From JBHHUI01 sp965248775 (GTDB taxonomy: Bacteria; Chloroflexota; Anaerolineae; Anaerolineales; JBHHUI01): a stretch of 64,000 nt of DNA. The notes under the pieces are model-generated. The model worked only from the letters and a program-made list of their open reading frames with translations, searched no databases and was not told the DNA's origin. Where the stretch lies: assembly GCA_965248775.1 (NCBI GenBank), contig OZ252150.1, positions 4,154,001-4,218,000 on the forward strand. Reading direction: 5' to 3'. The translations under genes and the position numbers were made by a program. Position 1 is the stretch's first letter, and each line of letters begins with the position of its first letter. Below are positions 33,541-43,462 of the stretch, one piece after another.

Positions 33541-34472
33541 GCGCACTCCACTTTGAAAGCCGGGTTTCGAATTCGGGACGTTTGGCAGGTTGACAAAGTC
33601 CAGCCGACTCGGCTGGGCGACTGCCGCACGACCAATATTGATCGCGCCAACTGTATCAGCATGAGCAACGAATTCACAATTGACACAGCGAAAGAGGGAC
33701 TGCGTTCTACGATTGCGTTTATCCGCGTGACCGCATCCGGGGCAAGTTTGAGAAGTGTAAGCAGGATCAACAGGTACAATTGGAATACCAGCGAGTTTCG
33801 CCTTGTATTCCACAAATTGTCGCAGTTGATAGAAAGACCAGCTGTGTAGTTGGTATCGTTGCCTGCGTCTGGCCCGAACCCGCGAACGAATGCCTGTCAA
33901 ATCTTCCAGGCCAATCGCACGCTTCGTGCGTTGCGCAATATGTACCAATTGCTTGCTGATTACGTGGTTAATGTCTGTCGCAAACCGGCGCTCTTTGCCC
34001 GACAGTCGAGCCAGCTTGCGCTTGGCCGAGTGCGTGCCTCTTGCTTGCAACTTGGTACGCAGCGCCGAACGTCTATGACGAACGTTGTTAGCGCGAGAGC
34101 CGGAGAAGTGTTCGCCGTCGCTAGTTTATGCTATATTCACAATGCCGAGATCAACCCCAAGCACGCCTTCTACTTCGATTGGCTCAGGTTCTTCTACTTC
34201 GCACGTGGCGAACAAGTAAAAGTCACCGTCGATAAAGACGAGGTCACTCTCGCCTTGCCGATGCAGCGGACCGCCATCTGTGCCGACAGGCCGAATTACT
34301 CGCGCACGCTGTAGTAGGTCAGTTTGTGCAACGGCACACGGCCAAACTTCTTGTGTTCCCAAGCCTGTGCACTCACGTAGTTACAGGCGCGGTTCGCAGT
34401 TTTGAGCGTTACCAGCAGCACCTTGCGTTGCTCTTGCGTCGGCTCTAGCTTGACTTTCGCAGTAAGTTTCAT
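33505..34472 (-). pseudogene. TnpB (IS200/IS605 RNA-guided nuclease family) remnant
   Basis: N-terminus MKLTAKVKLEPTQEQRKVLL...YSVRE at 34472-34311, then a TAA and FGLSAQMAVR, then a deletion of roughly 80-100 codons. It resumes as ESDLVFIDGDFYLFATCEVE...GVLGVDLGIVNIA (RuvC-I Asp), meets a second TAA (34128-34126), and continues LQARGTHSAKRKLARLSGKE..., RAIGLEDLTGIR (RuvC-II Glu), SQTCPGCGHADKRNRRTQ (zinc ribbon) and FVAHADTVGAINIG (RuvC-III Asp). All three catalytic acids survive, but the reading frame is broken. No TnpA is present. Confidence 0.88.
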
Positions 34473-34598
34473 ATTGTTATTATACTGCAAATTAGAACAT
34501 GCGGGCTATAAAGTGAGGCATCGGTACATCATGCAGTGCATCTCGTGCAGCCCAGCCTCGTCGATATCGATTCAGCGTGCACCCAGTGCAGTCTCCAC

Positions 34599-34650
34599 AT
34601 ACCGACCCAGTTTCACGACCCAGTGCATTCGTGATTGGGCGTTCGGTACT
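34599..34650 (-). repeat. Modular ACTGGGTC repeat, short 52-bp copy (right of TnpB, target of the IS701-type element)
   Basis: ATACCGACCCAGTTTCACGA...TTCGGTACT. Inverted relative to 33489-33540 with three mismatches. Its right end is cut by the IS701-type insertion at CTAG (34649-34652); the other copies read CTGG here. Confidence 0.85.
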
Positions 34651-34652
34651 AG

Positions 34653-36092
34653 TACTACAGTTGTAGATAAATGTGGTATCGTTTGGCTCCGACAAGGGGG
34701 CGAAGATACCAATGACAAACGGACGTGTTGATAATGGCATAACCGATCTGGCCGTCGTGCAGGGCTGGGCCGATGCACTGCTGGAAGTCGCACAACGCAT
34801 TGGCGCGCGGTTCGCCCGGGCGGAAGCGCGGGAGCAAGCGCTGGGCTATTTGCGCGGGTTGCTGAGCAATGCAGAGCGCAAGCACAGCTGGCAGCTGGCG
34901 GAGGCGCTCGGACAGCCGACGCCCTACGGCCTGCAACATCTGCTCGGGCGGGCGCTGTGGGACGCCGACCAGGTGCGCGATGACCTGCAACAATATGTGC
35001 GCGATTATCTGAGCGATGCCACAGCGGTCCTGATCGTCGACGAAACGGGGTTCGTCAAGAAGGGTCGTCACTCCGCAGGTGTCGCCCGGCAGTACAGCGG
35101 CACTGCCGGGCGCGTCGAGAACTCTCAGGTCGGGGTCTTCCTGGCGTATGCGGGTGGCGCGGGGCACACCTTGATTGACCGCGAACTTTACTTGCCCAAG
35201 GAGTGGACCAACGACCCGGTGCGCTGTGCGAGTGTCGGTATCCCCGCGGACCGCGCGTTTGCGACCAAACCAGCGCTGGCGCGGGCGCTGGACACCGGCC
35301 TGCCGGCGGCGTGGGTGACGGGCGACTCTGTCTATGGCGACGACCGCCGCCTGCGTCTGTGGCTGGAAGAGCGAGAACGGGCCTACGCGCTGGCCGTTTC
35401 GGGCAAGGAGTACGTCTGGATTGGTTTCAAACAGCACCGCGTCAAGCAAGTGCTGGCCACCTTGCCTGCCGAAGATTGGATACGACTGAGCGCCGGCGCT
35501 GGGGCCAAAGGTCCACGCGGATACGACTGGCATCTGCTGCCGCTCAACCCACCCATGCAAGCGAGCTGGGGGCGCTGGCTGCTGATACGGCGCAAAATCG
35601 AAGACCTGCATGAACTGACAGCCTTCGTGGTCTTCGCGCCACAGGAAACCACGCTGGAAGACATGGTGCGCGTGGCCGGCAGCCGTTGGGCGATTGAAGT
35701 GACCTTCGAGGCTGCCAAGGGTGAAGTCGGATTGGATCAATATGAAGTGCGCAGTTGGACCGGTTGGTATCGCCATACCACTCTGGCGATGTGGGCGCAT
35801 GCTTATCTGGCCGCGATACGAACGACCACGCCAAGCCACGAAGCGCTGAAAAAGGGGGCGTTGTTGTCAGCGACGCGCAACAGTCTTGCGGCGTTCAAGC
35901 ACCGCCGCGGCCTCTCGTGCGGTTGAGTGTGGCCGAAATCCGGCGATTGCTCTGGCGTCTAGTGTTGCGCGTGCAGCAGACCGCTCAGGAGATCCTCGCC
36001 TGGTCGCATTGGCGTCGCCATCATCAGGCCGTCGCCAGGTTCTATCATTACAAACGTCGTGGTGCATCACTCATTTATCTACAACTGTAGTA
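34653..36092 (+). mobile_element. IS701-family insertion sequence with perfect inverted ends and CTAG target duplication
   Basis: Perfect 21-bp inverted repeats TACTACAGTTGTAGATAAAT(G) at 34653-34673 and 36072-36092, flanked by CTAG at 34649-34652 and 36093-36096. CTAG fits the YTAR target of this family. 1440 bp, one transposase. The intact ends indicate a recent insertion. Confidence 0.92.
34712..36090 (+). pseudogene. IS701-family transposase with a single frameshift near its C-terminus
   Basis: ATG 34712 follows GGGGGCGAAGATACC. Residues 1-404 are in one frame (to 35926): AVLIVDETGFVKKGRHSAGV (first Asp), WVTGDSVYGDDRRLRLWLEE (second Asp), RWAIEVTFEAAKGEVGLDQY (Glu), RSWTGWYRHTTLAMWAHAYL. 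The family C-terminus (RLSVAEIRRLLWRLVLRVQQ ... RFYHYKRRG) follows in the next frame to 36090. A single-base change near 35915 separates them. The catalytic core is complete, so it may still be active or use frameshifting. Confidence 0.85.
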
Positions 36093-36154
36093 CTAGGCGT
36101 CATTTTGCGGCACCGCGCTGGACGGGGTGCAAGCCCTGCGACTGACGACTCCTC

Positions 36155-36174
36155 CCTTGGCTGAAAGCCGAAGG
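36155..36174. repeat. Imperfect hairpin, probable distal end of the IS605-like remnant
   Basis: CCTTGGCTGAAAGCCGAAGG, similar in sequence and loop to the hairpin at 33421-33441. Together they bracket the TnpB remnant and the nested IS701-type element. Inference from similarity only. Confidence 0.35.
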
Positions 36175-36212
36175 TATCCGCCGTTAGTTATATTTTGGAG
36201 ATTGAGAGGATC

Positions 36213-37373
36213 ATGAAGATCGGCCTGGTAACCGGTGAATTCCCCCCCATGCAGGGTGGCGTGGGTGATTATTCGCGCGAGTTGGCACTGGCCTTCGTAG
36301 AACTTGGACACGAAGTTCGCGTCATCACCGATCACCGAAATGTCGTAACACCGGACCGAGAACAGCCTTACGAAGTCTGTGCGGTCGCCTCACCAGCATG
36401 GGGTCTGCACGATCTCTGGCAGGTGCGCAAACAGACCCCGGACCTGGACATCGTAAATGTGCAATACCAAGCTGCAGCGTATGGACAGATGCGCCCGCCG
36501 GTTCACTTTTTGCCACGCGTGCTGTCGACGCCTGCAGTGGTCACATTCCACGATCTGCGCGAGCCGTATCTCTTTCCCAAGGCTGGCAGTCTGCGGCAAA
36601 AAGCTGTGCTTGGGTTGGCACGCAGTGCGAGTGGCGTCATTGTTACTAACCGAGAAGACTTCCTGCAATTGCACGCCGAGCCTGCCATTGGGCAACTGGC
36701 CGACATCCCAATCGGCAGCAACATCAGGCCGAATCCACCTGCGGGCTTCGATGCGATGAAATGGCGCGCCGCCCACGACATCCCGTCTGATGCTTTCGTG
36801 CTCGGATACTTTGGTTTTTTCAACAGCAGCAAAGGCGGCGAATCACTTGTCGAGGTGTTGGCACAATTGGTGGAGAGGGGCTTCCCAGTTAAGTTGCTAC
36901 ATATCGGCGGACAGGCCGGGAGCAGCGACACTACCAATCGGGTTTATGGTGCAAAAGTTCTCGTGTTGGCCCACGATTTAGGCGTTGTAGATCACATCAC
37001 GCAAACGGGCTTCCTCCTTCCGCAGGAAACTTCCGCGGCCCTATTGGCCTGTGATGTCATGCTGATGCCCTACCGTGATGGAGCGAGTTTGCGGCGCGGG
37101 ACGTTTATGGCCTGCCTTAATCACGGTCGGCCAACAATCACCACACAACCTGTAAGCCCCCTCCCAGAACTCGTGCATGGCGAGAACGTCTTTCTCGTTC
37201 CACGCGACGATATTGAGGCAACTGTGGCGGCCGTTCAAACCCTGCATGCAAACGCCGATTTGCGCGCGAGAATTGGTCGCGGAGCAAATGAGTTGTCCAA
37301 ATCGTTCACTTGGGACAATATCGCCCGTCAGGCTGTGGATTTCTTCGAGCAGGTGCGCGCCAATATCAGCTAG
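36213..37373 (+). CDS. Glycosyltransferase family 4 (GT-B)
   Basis: 386 residues from ATG 36213 (GAGAGG ribosome site). N-terminal IGLVTGEFPPMQGGVGDYSR is the acceptor-side loop of GT4 enzymes. TPAVVTFHDLREPYLFPKAG follows, and the C-terminal half has LGYFGFFNSSKGGESLVEVL, LLHIGGQAG and ACDVMLMPYRDGASLRRGTF, where GT4 proteins place their EX7E-like donor site. Transfers a nucleotide-sugar residue to a cell-surface glycan. First gene of the polysaccharide block after the mobile island. Confidence 0.85.
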   Translation: MKIGLVTGEFPPMQGGVGDYSRELALAFVELGHEVRVITDHRNVVTPDREQPYEVCAVASPAWGLHDLWQVRKQTPDLDIVNVQYQAAAYGQMRPPVHFLPRVLSTPAVVTFHDLREPYLFPKAGSLRQKAVLGLARSASGVIVTNREDFLQLHAEPAIGQLADIPIGSNIRPNPPAGFDAMKWRAAHDIPSDAFVLGYFGFFNSSKGGESLVEVLAQLVERGFPVKLLHIGGQAGSSDTTNRVYGAKVLVLAHDLGVVDHITQTGFLLPQETSAALLACDVMLMPYRDGASLRRGTFMACLNHGRPTITTQPVSPLPELVHGENVFLVPRDDIEATVAAVQTLHANADLRARIGRGANELSKSFTWDNIARQAVDFFEQVRANIS

Positions 37374-37418
37374 CGGACAACGACCATCCCCTGACGCTGT
37401 GCTACAATCCATCTCCCC

Positions 37419-39740
37419 ATGACGGCGTCCAACCGGCTGCTGGCCGTTCTCATCCTGCTCTTTGTCGGCGTCGGCTTCCACTATGCCACGACGACCCCAA
37501 TATTCGAAGCATCCGACGAACTCTGGCACTATCCGGTCATCCAGCATCTTGCAAATGGAGGAGATTTACTGGTTCTTAACCCGGATGATCCCGGTCCGTG
37601 GAAACAAGAAGCCGGACAACCGCCGCTCTACTATCAATTGATGGCACTGGCCACAAGCTGGATCAATACCAATGACATGCCGGCGGTGCGCTGGCTAAAT
37701 CCGCACGTGGACAACGGCGTCATCAAAGCAGATGGGAATATCAATCTGGCAATCCATACCCCGGCGGAACGATTTCCGTGGCATGGAACGGTTCTCGCTG
37801 TCCGGCTTGTGCGCATGCTTTCTGTGTTGATGAGTGCGGGCAGTATTTATCTCACTTATCGCCTCGCGCTTGTGATCCGACCGCAATGGCCGTTTGTTGC
37901 CATTGGAGCCGCCGGGATCGTTGCTTTCACACCCATGTTCGTCTTCATTTCTGGCGCGGTGAACAACGACAATCTTGCTGTGTTGCTCGCTAGTGCAACA
38001 GTGCTCGTTATTGCTCGGATGAGCGCACGCGACAACGTTGTATGGATAGGACGCGGCCTACTGCGCTGGGAATGGGGAAGCGTTCGGGGACATGTCAGCT
38101 TGACCCATGTCCTGCTGGGGATTCTGCTCGGCCTGGGGGCGCTCACAAAACTGTCATTGCTCGCTCTCTTCCCCATTGCTGGGACAGTGATCGGCTACAA
38201 CGAATCCGTGCGCTGGTGGGCACAAACCCAGCGCACTCGCGCGCGAGTTTTTTGGACACATGTGCTTGTGTTCGCCATCCAACTTACATCCACATTCGGC
38301 CTCGCAGCCCTGATCGCCGGCTGGTGGTATGCACGCAACATACGGATGTATGGGACGCTAACTGGAATAGATGCGTTCATCGCTGTCCTGGGGCAGCGCG
38401 CACAACCGGCACCACTGCTGCAGCTCTGGAGCGAACGGATCGGCTTCATGCAGTCGTTCTGGGGTCTGTTTGGCGGGGTGAATGTCCCCTACCCCAATTG
38501 GGTTTATTTCGTGCTCAACACGCTGGGCGTATTCGGCGTTGTTGGCTTGCTCATCTTTTTATTCCGCAAATGGCTCGACGATCGCTGGTCAATGCGGCGT
38601 TGGCTGCCCTTGGGCGTGACGTTTGGCTATGCATTGGCAATTATGGTCTCTCTCATCCGCTGGGCTACCGACACTTGGTCATCGCAGGGACGTTTGGTCT
38701 TCAGCGCAATCCAATCCATTGGGGTGTTGTTTGCCTTTGGTCTGATTAGTTTCATTCCGAGACGTTATCCGCAATGGCGCCATCTCTTGCTTGCAGTCGT
38801 CGTGCTGTTCATGTTTGGCGTGACGGTGGCCGGCCCACGATACGTGATCGCGCCTGCATATAGCGACCCACCAGAAGCTGATTTGTCGCAGATACAAACG
38901 GTAACCCGCGTTGATTTCGGCGCACCCGGACAGCCCGTGGAGATGCGCCTGCTCGGTTACGATCTCGATACGCGTGCTGCCTACCCCGGCGGCAGCGTTG
39001 GTGTCACGCTGTATTGGGAAGCGCTGCAGCCCATGGAGCGTGACTGGAGCGTATTTGTCCATCTGCAAGACGAAGCTGGAATTGTCGTTGCACAGCGCGA
39101 CACCTATCCGGGGCTTGGGCTGTTGGCCACACGCAAATTACGGCCTGGTCAAACATTTGCAGACAGCTATGTGATACCGCTGGAGGGTACGCTATATTCT
39201 CCAGCACGAGTTGAGGTCCGCGTTGGGCTCTACAATATTCAGACTGGCGAGCGACTGTCAACGGCGGACGCCTCGTACTTCGCCCTCGATGAAATACAGA
39301 TCAAAGCAATCGCAGGCGACCTTCCCAATCCGCAATCGATCAACTTTCAGAACCAAATCGAACTGGTCGGATATGCACTCGAACCACGCGTCATCGCACC
39401 CGGGGATAGCCTGCAACTCACGCTACATTGGCGCGGTCAACGTCCACTGGATAAGAACTATTCCATCTTTGCCCATGTGCGCGGAGGAGGCGAAACCATC
39501 TGGGGGCAGTACGATTCCTGGCCGCTGGATGGCGCAGCGCCAACCGTGACCTGGACGCCTGGCGAAATCATCACCGACGTACGCACGCTCACCATCGATG
39601 CAGAAACACCGCCCAGCGTATACGACATCGAAATTGGCCTGTACGACGAAAACGTAGAACGGCTGCAGGTGATTACACCCGAGGGAAACTGGGTGGATAA
39701 TTTTGTAAGGCTCACAAAGATACGGGTCACCTCCCCATGA
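37419..39740 (+). CDS. Polytopic membrane glycosyltransferase-like protein (GT39/DUF2142 type) with two C-terminal beta domains
   Basis: 773 residues. A signal-like first helix is followed by a luminal loop with FEASDELWHYPVIQHLANGG, the acidic-loop signature (D/E near residue 30) of GT-C enzymes, and QPPLYYQLMALA. About ten membrane helices run to residue 475. Two homologous beta-sandwich repeats follow: LLGYDLDTRAAYPGGSVGVT...SVFVHLQD...GLYN and LVGYALEPRVIAPGDSLQLT...SIFAHVRG...GLYDE. Such proteins move sugars from polyprenyl phosphate on the outer face. An extended -10 (TGCTACAAT) ends 11 nt before the start codon. Overlaps the next gene by 4 nt. Confidence 0.75.
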   Translation: MTASNRLLAVLILLFVGVGFHYATTTPIFEASDELWHYPVIQHLANGGDLLVLNPDDPGPWKQEAGQPPLYYQLMALATSWINTNDMPAVRWLNPHVDNGVIKADGNINLAIHTPAERFPWHGTVLAVRLVRMLSVLMSAGSIYLTYRLALVIRPQWPFVAIGAAGIVAFTPMFVFISGAVNNDNLAVLLASATVLVIARMSARDNVVWIGRGLLRWEWGSVRGHVSLTHVLLGILLGLGALTKLSLLALFPIAGTVIGYNESVRWWAQTQRTRARVFWTHVLVFAIQLTSTFGLAALIAGWWYARNIRMYGTLTGIDAFIAVLGQRAQPAPLLQLWSERIGFMQSFWGLFGGVNVPYPNWVYFVLNTLGVFGVVGLLIFLFRKWLDDRWSMRRWLPLGVTFGYALAIMVSLIRWATDTWSSQGRLVFSAIQSIGVLFAFGLISFIPRRYPQWRHLLLAVVVLFMFGVTVAGPRYVIAPAYSDPPEADLSQIQTVTRVDFGAPGQPVEMRLLGYDLDTRAAYPGGSVGVTLYWEALQPMERDWSVFVHLQDEAGIVVAQRDTYPGLGLLATRKLRPGQTFADSYVIPLEGTLYSPARVEVRVGLYNIQTGERLSTADASYFALDEIQIKAIAGDLPNPQSINFQNQIELVGYALEPRVIAPGDSLQLTLHWRGQRPLDKNYSIFAHVRGGGETIWGQYDSWPLDGAAPTVTWTPGEIITDVRTLTIDAETPPSVYDIEIGLYDENVERLQVITPEGNWVDNFVRLTKIRVTSP

Positions 39741-41950
39741 TCCGTCGCTGGCTCAAGTTACGGCAAGATTTGCCTTTTATCGCGATTCTGGTCGGCTTAT
39801 GGGCGCTATTCTTCTGGCGCTTTGTCGCACCGCAGGCGAGCCGGGTTGTCTTTCCCGACGGTGATTTCACACAACAATTCTTCATCTTTCGCGACATCGC
39901 GTTCCGCCAATTGGCGGCCGGTCATCTTCCGTTGTGGACGGACTGTTTCTTCGGCGGCTATCCGTTCCACGCCGATCCGCAGTCCCAGCTTTTCTATCCG
40001 CCCGTATGGTTGAGTTTCGGCTTGTTGCGCCTGATGGGCTATGGGCACTTTCCGCTCATGGCGCTGACACTGGAGGCCATCGGCCATTACCTTGCTATTA
40101 GCATCTTCGCATTCTGGTTTCTAAAAGAAGAGACCGGCAGCCGGAAGGGCGCCTTGCTCGGATCGATTGTGCTCGCGTATGGCGGCTATCTGACTGGTTA
40201 TCCACCCTTGCAAACCGGCATTCTGGAGACGGTCACGTGGTTGCCGCTGGCATTGCTGGCATGGCACCGGCTGGCTACTGGCCGTAGCTTACGAGCGGGG
40301 GCTGCAGTCGTTGGAGCACTCTCAATTGCGTTTTTAGCCGGACACCCGCAAACATTCCTTTTCAGCGCTTATCTCAGTCTGGCCTACTTCGTGTTCCGTG
40401 CTCGGGAGGCCGGTTGGCGCTGGCAACGGATCAGCGCGACTGCAGCGACAATATTCGCATTGGTAGGCAGCGTGAGTGCGGTGCAGCTACTGCCCCAGGC
40501 ACAATTCCTGGCACTCTCAACGCGCGCTGGCTTGCCATTCGATCAGTTGGCAGCGGGGCTGCCCCTCGGCGACATCGCGCAGCTTTTTGTGACGCAACTC
40601 GTGAGCCGTTGGCAGCCTCTCTACATCGGGATCGCCGGACTGATGCTAGCTGTGCTCGCAGTCGTGCTTCACATCAATGCAAAAGTAATCTTTTGGCTTG
40701 GGGCTGCCCTTATTGGTTTATTGCTTTCCTTCGGTGGCAACGCTGCGGGTTATCCGTTGGCATATTGGCTTATTCCCGGCTATCGTCTGTTTCGCGGGCA
40801 GGAGCGCGCGGCTGTTGTTTTTGCAATGGCAGCCGCGACGCTGGTCGGACTGGGCGCAACCGCGTTGTGGTCAGCCGCGAATCCGCACAAACAGGCCATC
40901 GTCACAACGACTCTGCGATGGCTGCGGAACTTTACGCCCCTCGCAATCGTACTGCTCATCGCCAGCATCTTTCTCGCCCAGAGCGGACTCGGCGATTGGG
41001 GTCACCTTCCACCACGCTTCGGTCTGCTGCTGCTCGGACTCATACTGCTCATCCTGGCATTGGCAGCGCAGCGCGCTCAATGGCATTGGCACGCTGCGCT
41101 GCTCATCGGGGTAGTCACGCTGGAGCTCTTCTCGGCCAATGCTCGCACCAATGCAACCTCCCCCTTTGAGACCTACGGTCATCTACCTTTGCTCGATCCG
41201 ATTCAAGTAGACGCTGCCAAGGGACGCTGGTTCCGTGTACAAGACGATGCTCGCATGCAGGGTCACTGGGCCTGTGGTTACGGTCTGCGAGAATGGGGCG
41301 GCATTTCTCCGATCCGTTTACAGAACTGGGCGGACTTTGAAGAGCAGGCGCCGGAATTGGTGCGCTGGTCGTTGCTTGGCGTGGACTATTTAATTACATG
41401 GAAAGAAGACTTGAACACGCGCGAGGGTGTCCACATACCGGCTGAAGTTGTCTTCGCGGGCGCGGCCCCACTGGGAGATGCGCAGGTCTTTCGTCTCGAT
41501 AGCAATCCCAAGCGTGCCTGGCTTGCGTCTGACACTAATGTGGCAGATTCTCAGGCTGCCCTTTGGGAGGCGCTGCGCGAACCGGGCTTTGACGCACAGC
41601 GCCAGGCTGTACTTCTAGAACCACTTGCTGGAGAATTTAATCAAGCTCTGGAAGCAGTGGAGGTCGTGACCGACCGACCCGGCTACCTGGAGTTGCGCGG
41701 CGAAATAGACACTCCGGGGATGCTTGTTATAAGCGAAGCGTGGTATCCGGGCTGGTACGTCGTTGATGACGCGGGAAGGAAACCGACCGTAATGATTAAC
41801 GGTTTTGCGCAGGGCGCACGCGTTGACGATTTACAACAAGTTCAAGTTGTTTATCAACCGCCACTACTGAAATGGGGCGCGATCTTCTCTGCGATCGGAC
41901 TGATCGTCGTTGTTGGGCTGGCATTTTCACGCCGGCAACTACCAGAATAA
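39737..41950 (+). CDS. YfhO-like multi-spanning membrane protein
   Basis: 737 residues. N-terminal FPDGDFTQQFFIFRDIAFRQ and PLWTDCFFGGYPFHADPQSQ match the conserved first extracytoplasmic loop of YfhO/GT-C proteins. About twelve helices follow, and then a soluble C-terminal region (LLGVDYLITWKED, LVISEAWYPGWYVVDDAGRK) typical of YfhO. YfhO is linked to glycosylation of lipoteichoic acids and other surface polymers. ATGA overlap with the gene upstream shows translational coupling. Confidence 0.78.
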   Translation: MIRRWLKLRQDLPFIAILVGLWALFFWRFVAPQASRVVFPDGDFTQQFFIFRDIAFRQLAAGHLPLWTDCFFGGYPFHADPQSQLFYPPVWLSFGLLRLMGYGHFPLMALTLEAIGHYLAISIFAFWFLKEETGSRKGALLGSIVLAYGGYLTGYPPLQTGILETVTWLPLALLAWHRLATGRSLRAGAAVVGALSIAFLAGHPQTFLFSAYLSLAYFVFRAREAGWRWQRISATAATIFALVGSVSAVQLLPQAQFLALSTRAGLPFDQLAAGLPLGDIAQLFVTQLVSRWQPLYIGIAGLMLAVLAVVLHINAKVIFWLGAALIGLLLSFGGNAAGYPLAYWLIPGYRLFRGQERAAVVFAMAAATLVGLGATALWSAANPHKQAIVTTTLRWLRNFTPLAIVLLIASIFLAQSGLGDWGHLPPRFGLLLLGLILLILALAAQRAQWHWHAALLIGVVTLELFSANARTNATSPFETYGHLPLLDPIQVDAAKGRWFRVQDDARMQGHWACGYGLREWGGISPIRLQNWADFEEQAPELVRWSLLGVDYLITWKEDLNTREGVHIPAEVVFAGAAPLGDAQVFRLDSNPKRAWLASDTNVADSQAALWEALREPGFDAQRQAVLLEPLAGEFNQALEAVEVVTDRPGYLELRGEIDTPGMLVISEAWYPGWYVVDDAGRKPTVMINGFAQGARVDDLQQVQVVYQPPLLKWGAIFSAIGLIVVVGLAFSRRQLPE

Positions 41951-41956
41951 TGTGAC

Positions 41957-43411
41957 ATGATCCAGGATTATTTTCTCGCACACCCTCGCCGTTCTTCGCT
42001 CGCTGTCGGAGCCGGGCTGGCCGTAATTGGGCTGGGCATCGGGGCACTCCTCGGATTTGCCGGGCCGATTATTACATTGGCGGTGTTGCTGACGCTGGCA
42101 GTGTCTTTAATATCGCTTGTCAGCATCGAAGTCGGTCTTTGGGGTGTCATCGGAGTGATCACCCTGCTCCCCTTCGCGACACTGCCCTTCAAGTTGATCC
42201 TGACGCCAACTTTCCTGGACCTGGCGCTCGGTATCGTCGTATTGGTCTATCTGATCCAGTGGATGTCCGGCCACCGGCGACGACTCATACTCACCCCTGC
42301 GCACGGCCCGATCATCGCGTTCATTCTGCTCGCAATTTTCGCTTTCATCCTTGGGCTCAGCAACGGGCCGCTGACATCGAACCTGATCCGAAAGTTTGCC
42401 GAATTCATCTTGAGTATTGGATTTGCGATCATCGTGGTGGATTATGTGCGAACTCCTGAGAAGCTGCGCAGCCTTGTGCGGGTCTTGCTGCTAGCCGGAA
42501 CAGCGGCCGCCCTCGTGGCGATAGTCCTATACGTACTACCTGCAGCTTTCAGTGAACGTGCCCTGAATGCCCTCGGCGTTGTTGGATATCCTACCGGAGC
42601 GGTTTTGCGTTACATTGAAGACAACCCCGAAAACGCCTTGCGCGCTATCGGCACTTCTGTAGACCCCAATGCATTCGGTGGTTTGATGGCGATGTTTGGT
42701 GCGCTCGCAGCGCCGCAACTGGTCACCCGTCATCCTCTTTTCGGACGCCGCTGGATCTCCTGGCTGGGCTTCCTGCTGATTGCAATTGCACTCATTCTGA
42801 CGTTCTCACGCGCTGCAATGGCGGGCCTGTTGGCTGCCATGCTACTGATTGCAGCGCTCCGCTACCGACGATTACTCCTGATCATTTTGATTGGCGCGAT
42901 CTTGATCGTTTTTCTGCCGACGACACAAGAATACATGGGCCGCTTCATCGAAGGATTTCAAATTGCTGACCTGGCAACGCAGATGCGCATTGGCGAGTAT
43001 CGAGATGCATTTACGCTGCTGGGACGCTACCCAATTATGGGGGTCGGCTTTGCCGGTGCGCCGGACATTGATATTTACCTCGGCGTGGCAAATGCCTATC
43101 TCACCATTGCAGAGGAAATGGGCTTTGTCGGGTTAGGCGCCTTCCTGCTTGTAATAGCCGTCATATTCGCCTGGGCTTTGCAACACCAGCGGACAGCACT
43201 GCAGCGACCCGCACTGGCAGCATCCTGGCTGGGCTTGCACGCCGGCCTGGTGGCCGCGCTGATGGTCGGATTCTTCGACCACTATTTCGTCAATCTGGAA
43301 TTCCAGCCCGCGCAAACAATCTTTTGGCTCTTTGTAGGCCTGGCTCTCGTCGCATCACGCTTTGCTCGAGATGAGCCGGGTAAATTGCAAAATCTTCAGA
43401 TTTCGTCGTAA
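41957..43411 (+). CDS. O-antigen ligase/polymerase-like (Wzy/WaaL) membrane protein
   Basis: 484 residues with about eleven hydrophobic segments. The large periplasmic loop contains SVDPNAFGGLMAMFGALAAP and then LTFSRAAMAGLLAAMLLIAA, the N-x-F/SRxAxxG pattern of the Wzy_C ligase family, and a second loop has LGRYPIMGVGFAGAPD. Joins or polymerises lipid-linked glycans outside the membrane. Third gene of the assembly operon, 6 nt after the YfhO gene. Confidence 0.8.
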   Translation: MIQDYFLAHPRRSSLAVGAGLAVIGLGIGALLGFAGPIITLAVLLTLAVSLISLVSIEVGLWGVIGVITLLPFATLPFKLILTPTFLDLALGIVVLVYLIQWMSGHRRRLILTPAHGPIIAFILLAIFAFILGLSNGPLTSNLIRKFAEFILSIGFAIIVVDYVRTPEKLRSLVRVLLLAGTAAALVAIVLYVLPAAFSERALNALGVVGYPTGAVLRYIEDNPENALRAIGTSVDPNAFGGLMAMFGALAAPQLVTRHPLFGRRWISWLGFLLIAIALILTFSRAAMAGLLAAMLLIAALRYRRLLLIILIGAILIVFLPTTQEYMGRFIEGFQIADLATQMRIGEYRDAFTLLGRYPIMGVGFAGAPDIDIYLGVANAYLTIAEEMGFVGLGAFLLVIAVIFAWALQHQRTALQRPALAASWLGLHAGLVAALMVGFFDHYFVNLEFQPAQTIFWLFVGLALVASRFARDEPGKLQNLQISS

Positions 43412-43462
43412 TATTCTCGATGGTATAATCGCCACGAGTGTGGTGCCAGGAGGCTTGAACGA

